The notes under the pieces: generated by a model | What the model was told of the DNA's origin: nothing | Database searches by the model: none | The model's input: the letters and a program-made list of their open reading frames with translations, nothing else | Position numbers and translations under genes: made by a program | Origin: Paenibacillus foliorum | Lineage (GTDB): Bacteria > Bacillota > Bacilli > Paenibacillales > NBRC-103111 | Length of the DNA: 64,000 nt | Assembly: GCF_013141765.1 (NCBI RefSeq) | Contig: NZ_WHOD01000070.1 | Location: 62,001-126,000, forward strand | Direction of reading: 5' to 3' | In this document: positions 25,350 through 34,756 of the stretch, piece after piece | Layout: the number at the start of each line of letters is the position of its first letter | Position numbering within the stretch: the stretch's first letter is position 1

Positions 25350-25404
25350 TGAAACGCTTACAACTGAAATATGGAAATGATTGATTTATACACCGCATAT
25401 TATA
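25350..25404 (-). promoter_or_regulatory. acsA promoter (extended -10) and cre-like site in the early leader
   Basis: Minus strand: TGT plus TATAAT (25404-25399) forms an extended -10; start near 25392. About 36 nt further on, TGTAAGCGTTTCA (25362-25350) resembles a CcpA cre but is one base short of the 14-bp consensus. B. subtilis acsA also has a cre downstream of its start. The rest of the 25313-25652 gap must hold the acuA promoter, for which I see no convincing boxes. Confidence 0.5.
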
Positions 25405-25652
25405 ACATATCCTATTTTATCAGACTATTTCTTTTCTTGAAATGACATCATCAATATTTTTACTCGGTTGACCTCACCTAGCCTTTCAAGAAACCTCTCC
25501 CTTCGACACGTTTATATCTTTAAAATCCTCTCTTTGACGCTTTTCATAAATGCTTTTTTTTGATATAGTACAAACGGAAGATGAGTAAGGTTTTTATCAA
25601 ATAAACGCTAATGATTGCTGCATGAATTGCGGAAAAAGGGAGTTGCAAGGCT

Positions 25653-26288
25653 ATGGAGCATTACAAACGATATCATTCCCAGCTTATACCTTATCAAAGT
25701 ACCCGATATATTGTAATAGAAGGACCTGTTCCTCCCGAACAACTAGCCCATTATCGGATGCATCCCGATTTGGATGCGTTTCGACGGCCCAAAGAACAAT
25801 TTGATGCTCTTATAGAAATTGCCGAGCTGCCTGAGGGTCGAATTATTCTAGCAAAGCTTGATAACGAAATCATCGGATATGTAACCTTTCATTATGCGGA
25901 TGAAATGGAGCGTTGGTCAGAGGGAAACATGCAGGATCTCGTTGAATTGGGAGCCATTGAGGTTGCCGATGATTATCGTGGACTCGGACTAGGCAAACGT
26001 TTGATTCAGCTTGCATTTGAGGATGATCAGCTGGAAAATGTTATTACCTTCACGACTGAATATTATTGGCATTGGGATTTAGAGAAAAGCGGGCTGAATG
26101 TATGGGACTATCGCAAAATGATGGAAAAGCTGATGAAGTCTGTAGATATGGTCTGGTTTGCTACAGATGATCAAGAAATATGCTCACATCCTGCCAACTG
26201 TCTGATGGTCCGAATCGGTAAAGATGTACCTCTCAGTTCTGTTGAACAATTCGACCGCGTTCGATTTAGGCAGCGGTTTATGTACTGA
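25653..26288 (+). CDS. acuA: AcuA, protein acetyltransferase acting on AcsA
   Basis: GNAT-family acetyltransferase of 211 residues. In B. subtilis it acetylates the active-site lysine of AcsA and switches it off. The acetyl-CoA binding signature is visible in the DDYRGLGLGKRLIQLAF segment near residues 110-126, after a beta-strand region (GAIEVADDYR). The C-terminal VWDYRKMMEKLMK stretch is also AcuA-like. An AAAGGGAG site precedes the ATG by about 10 nt. It faces acsA and lies upstream of acuC; acuB, normally between them, is missing. Confidence 0.93.
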   Translation: MEHYKRYHSQLIPYQSTRYIVIEGPVPPEQLAHYRMHPDLDAFRRPKEQFDALIEIAELPEGRIILAKLDNEIIGYVTFHYADEMERWSEGNMQDLVELGAIEVADDYRGLGLGKRLIQLAFEDDQLENVITFTTEYYWHWDLEKSGLNVWDYRKMMEKLMKSVDMVWFATDDQEICSHPANCLMVRIGKDVPLSSVEQFDRVRFRQRFMY

Positions 26289-26582
26289 GGGTATCTACCC
26301 TCTCTTCCCCCCAAGGGCTAACACTCTCAGAGACATCTGAATTGCTTGGAGAGGAAGATGCGGGTGATGCTCCTTAGGCGATTATAATGTTGGATCGCTT
26401 TCGTCCCTCCAGTACACGCTTACATATTGTGATCGGGCTTTTTGAGATAAATATAATTTCTCTTTGGGAGCGTTGCCAGATGAAGAGTATTCGTTCTCAC
26501 CCATCGTCCCTTTAGAACTTGTTCTAATTCTTTTTGATTTTCAAGTATTTTACCAAGATTGTCCCTCGGGAGTTGAAATGAT
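26289..26582 (+). other. intergenic gap where acuB would be expected
   Basis: About 294 bp between acuA and acuC. All frames are broken by stops and no CBS or ACT motif can be read, so acuB is neither present nor clearly a remnant. A GGGAG site before 26583 serves acuC. No convincing terminator or promoter was seen. Confidence 0.6.
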
Positions 26583-27764
26583 ATGACAAGTGAAGCTTTA
26601 TTTATATATGACGAGTACGAGGCAGGGTATCATTTCAACGATGAGCACCCATTTAATCAAATGCGGCTGAAGCTGACCGTAGACCTGCTGCGTAAGCTTG
26701 ATGCTTTACCTGATTCCTGTATATTCCCTCCCCTTCCGGTAGCCATGGAGCAGCTATTAGCTGTTCACAGCACGGACTATATTCAAGCCGTGATAGAGCT
26801 CAGCCGAGAGGCTCCAGACCCGTTGTGGTTAAATCAAGCTGCAAGGTATGGACTGAACACGGAAGACACACCTTACTTCCAGCAGATGCATGACATTACC
26901 TCTATGATTGTTGGAGGGTCTGTACGTGCTGTAGACGCTGTAATGAGCGGCCAAGCCCAGCATGCTCTACACCTTGGAGGCGGGCTTCATCATGCTCTCC
27001 GTAACAAGGGAGCTGGTTTCTGTGTGTATAATGATGCCTCTGTAGCGATTGAGCATGCAAAGAATCATTATGGAGTTAGAGTGCTCTACATCGACACGGA
27101 TGTACACCATGGCGATGGTGTACAGTGGAGCTTCTACACGGAGCCCGATGTCTGTACGGTATCGATTCACGAAACCGGTAAATATTTATTTCCCGGTACC
27201 GGAGCTGTAAATGAACGCGGCGAAGGCACCGCCTTTGGTACTACGATCAACATCCCCATCGAGCCCTATACAGAGGATAGCTCGTGGCTGGAATGCTTAG
27301 AGGAAGTGCTGGAGCGGGTTACAGCACATTTCAAGCCCGACCTGATCGTATCCCAGCATGGCTGCGATGCCCATGCTTACGATCCCTTGTCCCATGTCCA
27401 TTGCAGCATGGACATTTACCGTGCTATGCCGCGGCTGATCCACCAGCTTGCCCGCCAATACTGCGGCGGGCGTTGGGTCGCGCTCGGCGGCGGCGGCTAC
27501 GACATCTGGCGCGTTGTACCACGCGCCTGGAGCCTGCTGTGGCTCGAGATGTGCGACCATCCCTTGGTCGCCTGTCTCAACGAGCCACAGCAGGCGCTAG
27601 AGCTGCCGCCAGCATGGCTGGCGCAGTGGCAGCCCCAAAGCCCCGTCGAGCTGCCGACAACGTGGCTCGATAGCACAGACTCGCTGCCGGCCATGCCTAG
27701 ACGTGATGAAATCACGCTTAAGAACCGTCACACCAAGGAGCTAGCATTGCTGTACATCCCTTAA
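26583..27764 (+). CDS. acuC: AcuC, class I/II histone deacetylase-like protein deacetylase
   Basis: Zinc hydrolase of the arginase/deacetylase fold, 393 residues. It reverses AcuA acetylation of AcsA in B. subtilis. Zinc and catalytic motifs are visible: GGGLHHALRNKGAGFCVYND, then VLYIDTDVHHGDGVQ and SIHETGKYLFPGTG, then VSQHGCDAHAYDPLSH. The last 110 codons are strikingly GC-rich (about 27430-27660) compared with everything around. That could be recombination or codon drift. The ATG at 26583 follows GGGAG at about 10 nt. Confidence 0.93.
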   Translation: MTSEALFIYDEYEAGYHFNDEHPFNQMRLKLTVDLLRKLDALPDSCIFPPLPVAMEQLLAVHSTDYIQAVIELSREAPDPLWLNQAARYGLNTEDTPYFQQMHDITSMIVGGSVRAVDAVMSGQAQHALHLGGGLHHALRNKGAGFCVYNDASVAIEHAKNHYGVRVLYIDTDVHHGDGVQWSFYTEPDVCTVSIHETGKYLFPGTGAVNERGEGTAFGTTINIPIEPYTEDSSWLECLEEVLERVTAHFKPDLIVSQHGCDAHAYDPLSHVHCSMDIYRAMPRLIHQLARQYCGGRWVALGGGGYDIWRVVPRAWSLLWLEMCDHPLVACLNEPQQALELPPAWLAQWQPQSPVELPTTWLDSTDSLPAMPRRDEITLKNRHTKELALLYIP

Positions 27765-27890
27765 AGCTGAGCCTTAATTTCGCTGCCATATGAGTGAGTC
27801 AAACCAATCAATCCTGAACTCAGTTGAACTCTGTCTCCTCTCATAATGGCAGCTCCTTGTTTTTACCTTTATTGTTTGCTCAAAAATAGA

Positions 27891-27938
27891 AAGACCCGCA
27901 GTAACCTCATTTCATCAAATGAAGTTACTGCGGGTCTT
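27891..27938. terminator. bidirectional terminator between acuC and glyQS
   Basis: Stem AAGACCCGCAGTAAC/GTTACTGCGGGTCTT with an inner TCATTT/AAATGA stem. T-rich flanks lie on both strands. Confidence 0.92.
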
Positions 27939-27970
27939 CTCTTTATCTATCTGTTATTTGCGAAATATAC

Positions 27971-29353
27971 TTAAAACTGAATCTTCTCTTCAATAAATGC
28001 TTTCAACTCGCTAATAGGCATCCGTGTCTGCTCCATAGTATCACGATCACGAACCGTCACTTGACCATCCTGTTCGGATTCGAAATCATAAGTAATACAG
28101 AACGGTGTTCCAATCTCATCATGACGACGGTATCTCTTACCAATAGATCCTGCTTCATCATAGTCCACCATAAAGTGCGCCGACAAATCTCCAAACACCT
28201 TTTGCGCACCTTCGGATAGCTTCTTAGACAATGGGAAGATAGCTGCTTTAATCGGCGCTAATGCAGGATGGAAACGAAGCACAGTTCGGCTGTCATCGCC
28301 TTCAAGCTGCTGTTCTTCATAAGCATCGATTAGGAATGCCAATGTTACACGGTCAGCACCAAGCGATGGTTCTATGCAGTATGGTACATAACGCTCATTA
28401 GCATCTTGATCGATATAGTTGAAATCTTCGCCGGAATGCTCCATATGCTGCTTCAAATCATAATCGGTACGGTCTGCAATCCCCCATAGCTCACCCCAAC
28501 CAAATGGAAATTTATATTCCACATCCGTTGTAGCATTGCTATAATGAGACAGCTCATCGTCGGAATGATCACGCAGACGAATATTATCTTCCTTCAAGCC
28601 TAGATTCATCAGCCATTGGAAACAGAAGCTTCTCCAATATTCGAACCACTGCATATCTTCTCCCGGCTTGCAGAAAAATTCAAGCTCCATCTGCTCAAAT
28701 TCACGCGTACGGAATGTGAAGTTACCAGGCGTTATTTCATTACGAAAGCTTTTACCGATTTGGCCGATACCGAAGGGCAGCTTTTTCCTCATGGTACGCT
28801 GCACATTCTTGAAATTAACGAATATGCCTTGCGCCGTTTCCGGACGCATATAGACCACGTTAGAGCTGGATTCGGTTACACCTTGGAACGTTTTGAACAT
28901 AAGATTGAACTGGCGAATGTCCGTGTAGTCGAATGCTCCGCAATCAGGACAAACGATATTGTGCTCCCGAACCAAATCCATCATCTGATCGAAGGACAGT
29001 CCGTCCACAACCATTTCTATTCCTTTGTCGTTCAATGCATTTTCAATAATTTTATCGGCACGATGACGAGCTTTACACTTTTTGCAATCGATCATTGGAT
29101 CGTTAAAATTACCTACATGGCCTGATGCTACCCAAGCTTGAGGATTCATCAGGATAGCCGCGTCCAATCCGACATTATACGGGGACTGTTGGATAAACTT
29201 TTTCCACCATGCGCGTTTAACGTTATTTTTCAATTCAACACCCAAAGGACCATAGTCCCATGTATTGGCTAATCCACCATATATTTCGGAACCTGGGAAT
29301 ATAAATCCGCGGTGCTTGGCTAATGCTACTACTTGATCCATTGTTACTGTCAT
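27971..29353 (-). CDS. glyQS: glycyl-tRNA synthetase, dimeric class II type
   Basis: Charges tRNA-Gly. 460 residues, one-subunit (alpha2) form. Class II motifs are readable: [19 protein letters not shown] at the start, the KARHRAD zinc/insert region, [27 protein letters not shown] and the C-terminal anticodon domain with [21 protein letters not shown]. An AAGGAG site lies 11 nt before the ATG. It follows mtnN by 24 bp, so the two are one transcript. No T-box is visible upstream, in contrast with B. subtilis glyQS. Confidence 0.97.
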   Translation of the reverse strand: MTVTMDQVVALAKHRGFIFPGSEIYGGLANTWDYGPLGVELKNNVKRAWWKKFIQQSPYNVGLDAAILMNPQAWVASGHVGNFNDPMIDCKKCKARHRADKIIENALNDKGIEMVVDGLSFDQMMDLVREHNIVCPDCGAFDYTDIRQFNLMFKTFQGVTESSSNVVYMRPETAQGIFVNFKNVQRTMRKKLPFGIGQIGKSFRNEITPGNFTFRTREFEQMELEFFCKPGEDMQWFEYWRSFCFQWLMNLGLKEDNIRLRDHSDDELSHYSNATTDVEYKFPFGWGELWGIADRTDYDLKQHMEHSGEDFNYIDQDANERYVPYCIEPSLGADRVTLAFLIDAYEEQQLEGDDSRTVLRFHPALAPIKAAIFPLSKKLSEGAQKVFGDLSAHFMVDYDEAGSIGKRYRRHDEIGTPFCITYDFESEQDGQVTVRDRDTMEQTRMPISELKAFIEEKIQF

Positions 29354-29377
29354 AATGTAAATCTCTCCTTCTCTATT

Positions 29378-30079
29378 CTACATATGCTTAAGCATATGAT
29401 CGACTATACGGTAAGAATTCCCTGAAGCTTGCAGCGTAAATTCAGCAAAATTAACATGTGCCGAGCCATCCGCCTTATCAGACATGGATCTAATGATCAC
29501 ATGAGGTATATTATTCAATGAGCAAACTTGTGCAACAGCTGCCCCTTCCATTTCCGTACAAGCACCTTGCAATTCGATGTGCAACTTAGCTACCGTTTCC
29601 CGGTTAGCAATAAATTGATCCCCAGATAACACCCTGCCTACTTTTACATGGCCTTCGAATAGCTCTGTACTTGCATCTACCGCCAGCTGACGCAGCTTTT
29701 CATCGGAGATGAATAAGGATGTTTCCTCATAGGGAATGGTCCCTCGTGGAAATCCAAGTGCCGTTACATCCATATCATGCTGCAAGCATTCTGAAGAAAC
29801 GACTATATCTCCTACATTTAGTTCTGGATCAACAGCACCTGCAACCCCGGTAAAAATAATTGCATCCACGCCATATGTATCAATCAAAACTTGAGTCGTC
29901 ACAGCAGCATTCACTTTACCGACACCGGATTTGCATAGCACAATATTTTTACCATGCAGCAGTCCTTCTCGATACGTCACCTTGGCCTTCTCTGTAACTC
30001 GAACTTGCTCCATATGGTCGAGGAACAATTCGATCTCTTCTTTCATCGCGCCGATAACTCCGATTTTCCCATAAGCCAA
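29378..30079 (-). CDS. mtnN: 5'-methylthioadenosine/S-adenosylhomocysteine nucleosidase
   Basis: Cleaves MTA and SAH to adenine and the thioribose, for methionine salvage and removal of SAH; also makes the autoinducer-2 precursor. 233 residues with GVIGAMKEEIE (Glu general acid near 12), CKSGVGKVNAA, IFTGVAGAVDP and the C-terminal RSMSDKADGSAH (catalytic Asp). The start is TTG at 30079, 8 nt after GGAGG. It lies just upstream of glyQS. A hairpin with a T-tract sits in the 116-bp gap after ccpA. Confidence 0.95.
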   Translation of the reverse strand: MAYGKIGVIGAMKEEIELFLDHMEQVRVTEKAKVTYREGLLHGKNIVLCKSGVGKVNAAVTTQVLIDTYGVDAIIFTGVAGAVDPELNVGDIVVSSECLQHDMDVTALGFPRGTIPYEETSLFISDEKLRQLAVDASTELFEGHVKVGRVLSGDQFIANRETVAKLHIELQGACTEMEGAAVAQVCSLNNIPHVIIRSMSDKADGSAHVNFAEFTLQASGNSYRIVDHMLKHM

Positions 30080-30114
30080 GCGAATATCCTCCCAACCGTA
30101 AATAGAATGACCCT

Positions 30115-30146
30115 AACAAAAAGGTCCACCTAAATTGATGTGAACC
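30115..30146 (-). terminator. second terminator-like hairpin upstream of mtnN
   Basis: Minus strand stem GGTTCAC/GTGGACC (one G-T pair) followed by TTTTTGTT. It lies between the ccpA terminator and mtnN, so it is either a back-up stop or an attenuator for mtnN-glyQS. Confidence 0.6.
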
Positions 30147-30178
30147 CTCCGCAGTAGAGTCAAATTCCTGCTGTTAAC

Positions 30179-30209
30179 AAAAAAGAAAGAGGCTCATTAA
30201 CGATGAGCC
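30179..30209 (-). terminator. ccpA terminator
   Basis: Stem GGCTCAT/ATGAGCC followed by TCTTTCTTTTTT on the minus strand. The ccpA stop codon lies at its loop. Confidence 0.85.
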
Positions 30210-31210
30210 ACCGAATTTCTATGAATGACCTCATGCGGCAAAATAACCTGCATTAGCTCTGAAGCTTCTTTCGTCTCTTTGTTCATCAGCTTAGTCAGAA
30301 GCCTCATAGACACGGCTCCGATATCATACATCGGCATCGCTACCGTTGTAAGCTGAGGACGAACCATCGACGCCATGCGGATGTTATCCACACTGATAAC
30401 AGAAATATCTTCAGGCACCCTCAATCCGCTATCCTGCAGCGTATGAATTGCACCTATTGCCATTTCATCAGTAGCGGCAAATATCGCTGTCGGACGATCG
30501 TTAAGCTCCAAGAAGTGCTTCGTTACTTCTAATCCTGATTCGTAACGGTAATTACCGATTCGTACATATTCCTCACGAATTGGAATTCCTGCTGCTTCCA
30601 GCGCCTTCCGATAACCTTGGTAACGAGCATATCCATTAGCTGGATCTTGCAGCGTTCCCGAAATCATTGCGATATCCCGATGTCCGTTCTGAATCAACAA
30701 GGAGACAGCATCCATAGCAGCTTGTTCATGATCAATATCAACTGAAGCAACTGCATTATTCTCATCTGTTGTTGCACATAGCACGATAGGCACAGAGGAG
30801 GTTTTGAAAGCTTGAATATGCTCTTCAGTTACGGCTCCGCCCATAAATAACAGCCCGTCCACCTGTTTCTCGAGCAAAGTGTTGATAACGCGGATTTCTT
30901 TCTCTTTCTTCTTGTCAGCGTTACATAAAATGATATTGTAATGGTACATATTAGCGATATCTTCAATACCTCTCGCTACTTCCGAAAAAATAGTATTGGA
31001 TATATCGGGAATGACCACGCCTACGGTCGTTGTTTTCTTGCTGGCCAAACCTCTGGCTACAGCATTCGGCCGGTAACCGAGACGCTCTATCGCTTCGAAA
31101 ACTTTCTTACGGGTTTGTGGCTTTACATTCGGATTATTGTTGACAACCCGCGAAACGGTTGCCATGGAAACCCCTGCTTCTCTGGCTACATCATAAATGG
31201 TTACAGTCAC
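30197..31210 (-). CDS. ccpA: catabolite control protein A
   Basis: LacI-family master regulator of carbon catabolite control; binds cre sites when complexed with HPr-Ser46-P or Crh-P. 337 residues. The N-terminal helix-turn-helix ([27 protein letters not shown]), hinge ([25 protein letters not shown]) and C-terminal [16 protein letters not shown] are all CcpA-specific. The GTG at 31210 fits GGAGAG at 7 nt; the frame's ATG at 31216 is too near that site. Candidate targets in this window are cre-like sites at 25350 and 63509. Confidence 0.95.
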   Translation of the reverse strand: MTVTIYDVAREAGVSMATVSRVVNNNPNVKPQTRKKVFEAIERLGYRPNAVARGLASKKTTTVGVVIPDISNTIFSEVARGIEDIANMYHYNIILCNADKKKEKEIRVINTLLEKQVDGLLFMGGAVTEEHIQAFKTSSVPIVLCATTDENNAVASVDIDHEQAAMDAVSLLIQNGHRDIAMISGTLQDPANGYARYQGYRKALEAAGIPIREEYVRIGNYRYESGLEVTKHFLELNDRPTAIFAATDEMAIGAIHTLQDSGLRVPEDISVISVDNIRMASMVRPQLTTVAMPMYDIGAVSMRLLTKLMNKETKEASELMQVILPHEVIHRNSVAHR

Positions 31211-31340
31211 GGTCATTCTCTCCAATATATAAAATGTATAAAACTATCGATCCTTCACTATTAAGCCTTATCATACGACAAATTATAGCTTTGCGCAATG
31301 AATTCAGCATGTTGTTTCATTTATAGTATCAAAAAAAAGC

Positions 31341-31373
31341 AAAAAAAGCCAACTGCAGGGCAGATGGCTTTTA
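31341..31373 (-). terminator. terminator after the small cysteine-motif gene
   Basis: Stem AAAAGCC-A-CTGC/GCAG-TGGCTTTT followed by TTTTTTTGCTTTTTTTT on the minus strand. Confidence 0.85.
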
Positions 31374-31395
31374 AATTCGGGTCCGGATTGGTTTA

Positions 31396-31836
31396 TTAGT
31401 TTAAATCGTTAGCTGATAGAGAGTGCTTGGATATTTGAGTTAACCTCTTACGAATCTCTTCCGTCCAAGGTTCATCCTCCAAAGACTGAGCTAATAAAAG
31501 TAGATCTAGCAGTTCATTAATACGTTCTCCCACAATTTTTTCGACAGGATCGGACGCGTGTTTTTTCTCTGTAACCTTTACCATCAAATGTGCGATTTCG
31601 CTAATTTCATTAAAATGTAGCTGCTGTTTCTCCGGTAAACTCCCTAGCTTGCCGATGATTCCAGTTAGATCCGGCTTCACCTCAGCAAACACTTCGCTTC
31701 GTTGACACACCCCGCATGAAAAAATGGGGACATTCTCAATTTCTACTTTGTTCTGATAGATGACAGTCCGCAGCCGTATGCTCATAGAGCTGCCACACTT
31801 ACACTGCTTATGCAACCAATACCACTCCTTCGCCAC
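31396..31836 (-). CDS. conserved hypothetical protein with two cysteine motifs
   Basis: No family recognised. 146 residues with CKCG near residue 12 and FSCGVC near 40, a spacing that could form one zinc ribbon. A helical C-terminal half follows (INELLDLLLLAQSLEDEPW). There is no membrane segment. The start is uncertain: the GTG at 31836 has a weak site, while a TTG at 31815 sits 9 nt after AAGGAG, which would give MHKQCKCG. It is the last gene before ccpA on this strand and ends at a good terminator. Confidence 0.7.
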   Translation of the reverse strand: MAKEWYWLHKQCKCGSSMSIRLRTVIYQNKVEIENVPIFSCGVCQRSEVFAEVKPDLTGIIGKLGSLPEKQQLHFNEISEIAHLMVKVTEKKHASDPVEKIVGERINELLDLLLLAQSLEDEPWTEEIRKRLTQISKHSLSANDLN

Positions 31837-31865
31837 TGCAACAGGTCACTGCGGTCGTTTAAATA

Positions 31866-31891
31866 AGCCCATACAAATATGGAAACGGGCT
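31866..31891 (-). terminator. weak hairpin after vanZ-like gene
   Basis: Stem AGCCC/GGGCT with an inner CCATA/TATGG alternative, followed by TTATTT on the minus strand. Confidence 0.35.
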
Positions 31892-31956
31892 CATTCTAAC
31901 TCGCTTCTTATGTAGAATAATTCTACTTCGAATAGCAAACTCCTGCTGTGCTAGGT

Positions 31957-32370
31957 CTAGTAATATTTAACACCTGAAGATCGCTCAAAACACTTACGAA
32001 CGGCAGGTATGGTTACAAAGAGCATGGCCAATGTGGCTCCTATCGCATCATTTCGCAAATCCATCACATCGGGCGTGCGATTGGGAACAAAGGATTGATG
32101 AAATTCATCTGTTATGCCATAAAGTGTGCAAAGCAATACAACGAAGATCTTTTTCCACAACGTAAGCCTATTTATCCCTAAACCCCACGCATATAATAAA
32201 GCTAATACAAAATATGATACAAAGTGACCCCAATCAAAGCCCTTCATAAAAGGAATCCACAATTGAATCGTATCCAACCAGCCTCCCAAGTCGTCTCCTG
32301 TTTGAGAAGATAAATAATAAATAACGCCCATCCAAATGATGCATGGTAACCATCTACTAACATACTTCAT
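31957..32370 (-). CDS. VanZ family membrane protein
   Basis: 137 residues with four hydrophobic helices and the VanZ pattern: an N-terminal PCIIWMGVIYYLSSQTG, a DWGHFVSYFVLALLYAWG helix, LYGITDEFHQSFVPNR with the conserved acidic cluster, and DLRNDAIGATLAML. VanZ proteins can raise teicoplanin resistance, but most chromosomal copies have no defined role. The ATG at 32370 follows AGGAGC. It is downstream of the PfpI gene by about 43 bp. Confidence 0.88.
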   Translation of the reverse strand: MKYVSRWLPCIIWMGVIYYLSSQTGDDLGGWLDTIQLWIPFMKGFDWGHFVSYFVLALLYAWGLGINRLTLWKKIFVVLLCTLYGITDEFHQSFVPNRTPDVMDLRNDAIGATLAMLFVTIPAVRKCFERSSGVKYY

Positions 32371-32413
32371 AACCTGAGCGCTCCTAACAACATACAAAAA
32401 TGTTCAAATAATA

Positions 32414-32950
32414 TTAAGATTTGGCCTTAAATTCTGCCAAGACTCGTACAAATTCTCTCAAAAATGCCGGCAAATCAGGAGGTCTTCTCCCCGATACGAT
32501 ATTACGATCAACAACTACTTCCTCGTCAACCCAAATCGCTCCCGCGTTTTCCAAATCATCCTTGATACCTGGCGTGGAGGTCATCGTATAGCCCGCGCAA
32601 ATTTTTGCGGAAGCAAGCACCCACCCGGCATGACATATATGGGCAATAGGCTTTTCAGCCTCATGAAATTCCCTCGTTAATCTCAACACATCCGCATAGC
32701 GGCGTAATTTATCCGGAGCCCATCCACCTGGAACATAGAGCCCGATATAATCAGATGAACGCACCTCATCAAAGGTATACTCTGATGTCAGGGGAACACC
32801 GTATTTTCCATGATAAACGGTATTGGCCTTTGGCCCCGCCAAATGAACCTCAGCACCAGCCTCCCTCAAACGAAGTACTGGATACCACATTTCCAAATCT
32901 TCAAACTCCTCATCAACAAAAGCCAGAACCTTATAACCTTTTAATTCCAT
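32414..32950 (-). CDS. DJ-1/PfpI family protein (type 1 glutamine amidotransferase-like)
   Basis: 178 residues with the PfpI nucleophile elbow HICHAGWVLASA (Cys-His) and YVPGGWAPDKLR near residue 77. The family contains proteases, chaperones and proposed deglycases; general-stress YfkM of B. subtilis is a likely relative. The ATG at 32950 follows GGAGG; the 18 codons further upstream are unsupported. It lies downstream of ptsI with a 72-bp gap. Confidence 0.88.
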   Translation of the reverse strand: MELKGYKVLAFVDEEFEDLEMWYPVLRLREAGAEVHLAGPKANTVYHGKYGVPLTSEYTFDEVRSSDYIGLYVPGGWAPDKLRRYADVLRLTREFHEAEKPIAHICHAGWVLASAKICAGYTMTSTPGIKDDLENAGAIWVDEEVVVDRNIVSGRRPPDLPAFLREFVRVLAEFKAKS

Positions 32951-33022
32951 TGTAGTACCTCCATTCGATTTTCTATGTGTTAATGCTTCAAGGCTAGCAG
33001 CCAATCAGAATGCACTCTTACT

Positions 33023-34756
33023 CTATTTGGTCAGAACATCTTGGTGCAGATATTGATTTAATACATCAACTACAGCTTTACCACTCGTGCATCGCTGCAC
33101 TTCTTCCCATATCGCTGCGCTTTCACTGTATTGACTTTGCAGCAAGCTGTTTTTGACACGCAGTATGGACATTACAGACATGCTTAGATCAGAAATTCCA
33201 AGACCCAGCCAGATTGGAAGCGCACGAATATCACCCGCCATTTCGCCGCAAACACTGATTTGTAGGTTTGCCGCTTTGGCAGCCTCAACTGTTCTTTTCA
33301 GCATGCGCAATACAGCCGGGTGAAACGGATCGTATAAATGAGCTACTTGTTCATTCATCCGATCTACCGCCAAAATATATTGAACCAAATCGTTGGTACC
33401 TATACTAAAGAAATCAACCTTAGTTGCTAGTATATCGGCTATAATCACGGCTGCAGGTACTTCGATCATAATACCGACTTCAATCTTAGGATGAAAGGGA
33501 ATCCGTTCCACCCGCAGCTCCTGCTTAGCTTCTTCCAGTATTTGATTAGCCTTATCAAGCTCCTCAATTGAGGAGATCATCGGATAAAGTATTTTAATAT
33601 TCCCATAATGACTAGCTCTCAAAATTGCTCTTAGCTGTGTTTTAAACAAATCGGTTCGATCCAAGGTGATGCGTATCGCGCGATAGCCCAAAGATGGGTT
33701 GTCCTCTTCAGGAAGTGCAAAATAATCCAAGCTTTTGTCGCCTCCGATATCCAGAGTACGGATAACGACATGCTTGCCTTCCAATTGTTCAGCGACCTGC
33801 TTATAGACAACAAACTGCTCCTCTTCCTCTGGGAGACTGTCGCGGTCCATATAAAGAAACTCTGTACGGAATAACCCTACTCCGGCTGCTCCATTTCTTA
33901 GAGCTTGATCCAGCTCCTTGACGGAGCTAATGTTAGCAGCTAGCTGGAATGCCACTCCATCCTTCGTTTGTGTTGGAATATCGGCAAGAGTCTGCAGCTT
34001 CTCCCGCATTTTTTGCCAGATGGATTTGCGTATCTTGTATTGCTCGATAAGATCTTCCGATGGGTTTACGTACACACGTCCCTCATCACCGTCAATGATA
34101 AGGAAATCTCCATTCTGGATCGCTATATTCAGCTTTCCCTCAACACCTAATACATAAGGCAAACCCATGGCGCGAGCCATAATTGCCACATGGGAGGTTT
34201 TCCCACCTAGCATGGTCACTAAGCCTAGCGCCTGATTATTATCCAGATGTACCATCTGCGAAGGAATCAGCTCTTTGGCTACAACAATATAGGGCTGGTC
34301 CTTAGGAGGAAGCGTCTCTTCAAGAGCACCTAACAGATGCTTCAGGAGGCGATTGCCAACATCCTTAATATCAACAGCACGTTCCTTCATGTATTGGTCA
34401 TCCAGCAAGTCAAACATGTTCACAAACTTTTCAATTGCTTCCTTTACTGCAACCTCTGCCGCTTTATACTGCCGCTGCATGATTCCTTGAACTTCACTCA
34501 TAAAAACAGGATCCTCGAGGATAGCCAAATGAGCATCAAAAATCGAGGTCTGCTCTTCTCCTAGTACGGTAACGAATTCCTGCTTCATATGTACAATTTC
34601 ATCCTTGGAAGTGCGAATGCCATCGTAAAGCCTTTCAAATTCAAAGGCTAAATCGGCGACATCGATCAGCTTGTCAGGAAAGTCCCATTCCCAAGTTGGA
34701 ATAACGAAGGCTTTCCCCATCGCTATACCAGATGAAGCTCCGATCCCCTCAACCAA
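33023..34756 (-). CDS. ptsI: phosphoenolpyruvate-protein phosphotransferase (PTS enzyme I)
   Basis: Transfers phosphate from PEP to HPr. The TTG start at 34756 fits GGGAGGG upstream and gives VEGIGASSGIAMGKAF; the frame extends 29 codons further without support. Motifs: the phospho-His in GGKTSHVAIMARA near 190, then the PEP-binding barrel with GVGLFRTEFLYMDRD, EVPAAVIIADI, FFSIGTNDLVQYILAVDR and the SVCGEMAGD active site. About 577 residues. It overlaps the EIICBA gene by 8 bp, so the two are coupled. Unlike most PTS operons there is no ptsH between them. Confidence 0.95.
   Translation of the reverse strand: MVEGIGASSGIAMGKAFVIPTWEWDFPDKLIDVADLAFEFERLYDGIRTSKDEIVHMKQEFVTVLGEEQTSIFDAHLAILEDPVFMSEVQGIMQRQYKAAEVAVKEAIEKFVNMFDLLDDQYMKERAVDIKDVGNRLLKHLLGALEETLPPKDQPYIVVAKELIPSQMVHLDNNQALGLVTMLGGKTSHVAIMARAMGLPYVLGVEGKLNIAIQNGDFLIIDGDEGRVYVNPSEDLIEQYKIRKSIWQKMREKLQTLADIPTQTKDGVAFQLAANISSVKELDQALRNGAAGVGLFRTEFLYMDRDSLPEEEEQFVVYKQVAEQLEGKHVVIRTLDIGGDKSLDYFALPEEDNPSLGYRAIRITLDRTDLFKTQLRAILRASHYGNIKILYPMISSIEELDKANQILEEAKQELRVERIPFHPKIEVGIMIEVPAAVIIADILATKVDFFSIGTNDLVQYILAVDRMNEQVAHLYDPFHPAVLRMLKRTVEAAKAANLQISVCGEMAGDIRALPIWLGLGISDLSMSVMSILRVKNSLLQSQYSESAAIWEEVQRCTSGKAVVDVLNQYLHQDVLTK

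Noticed and set aside
30115-30180. T-box for glyQS in the ccpA-mtnN gap
   Set aside because: The hairpin is present, but no AGGGTGG-ACCGCG box or specifier stem can be found.
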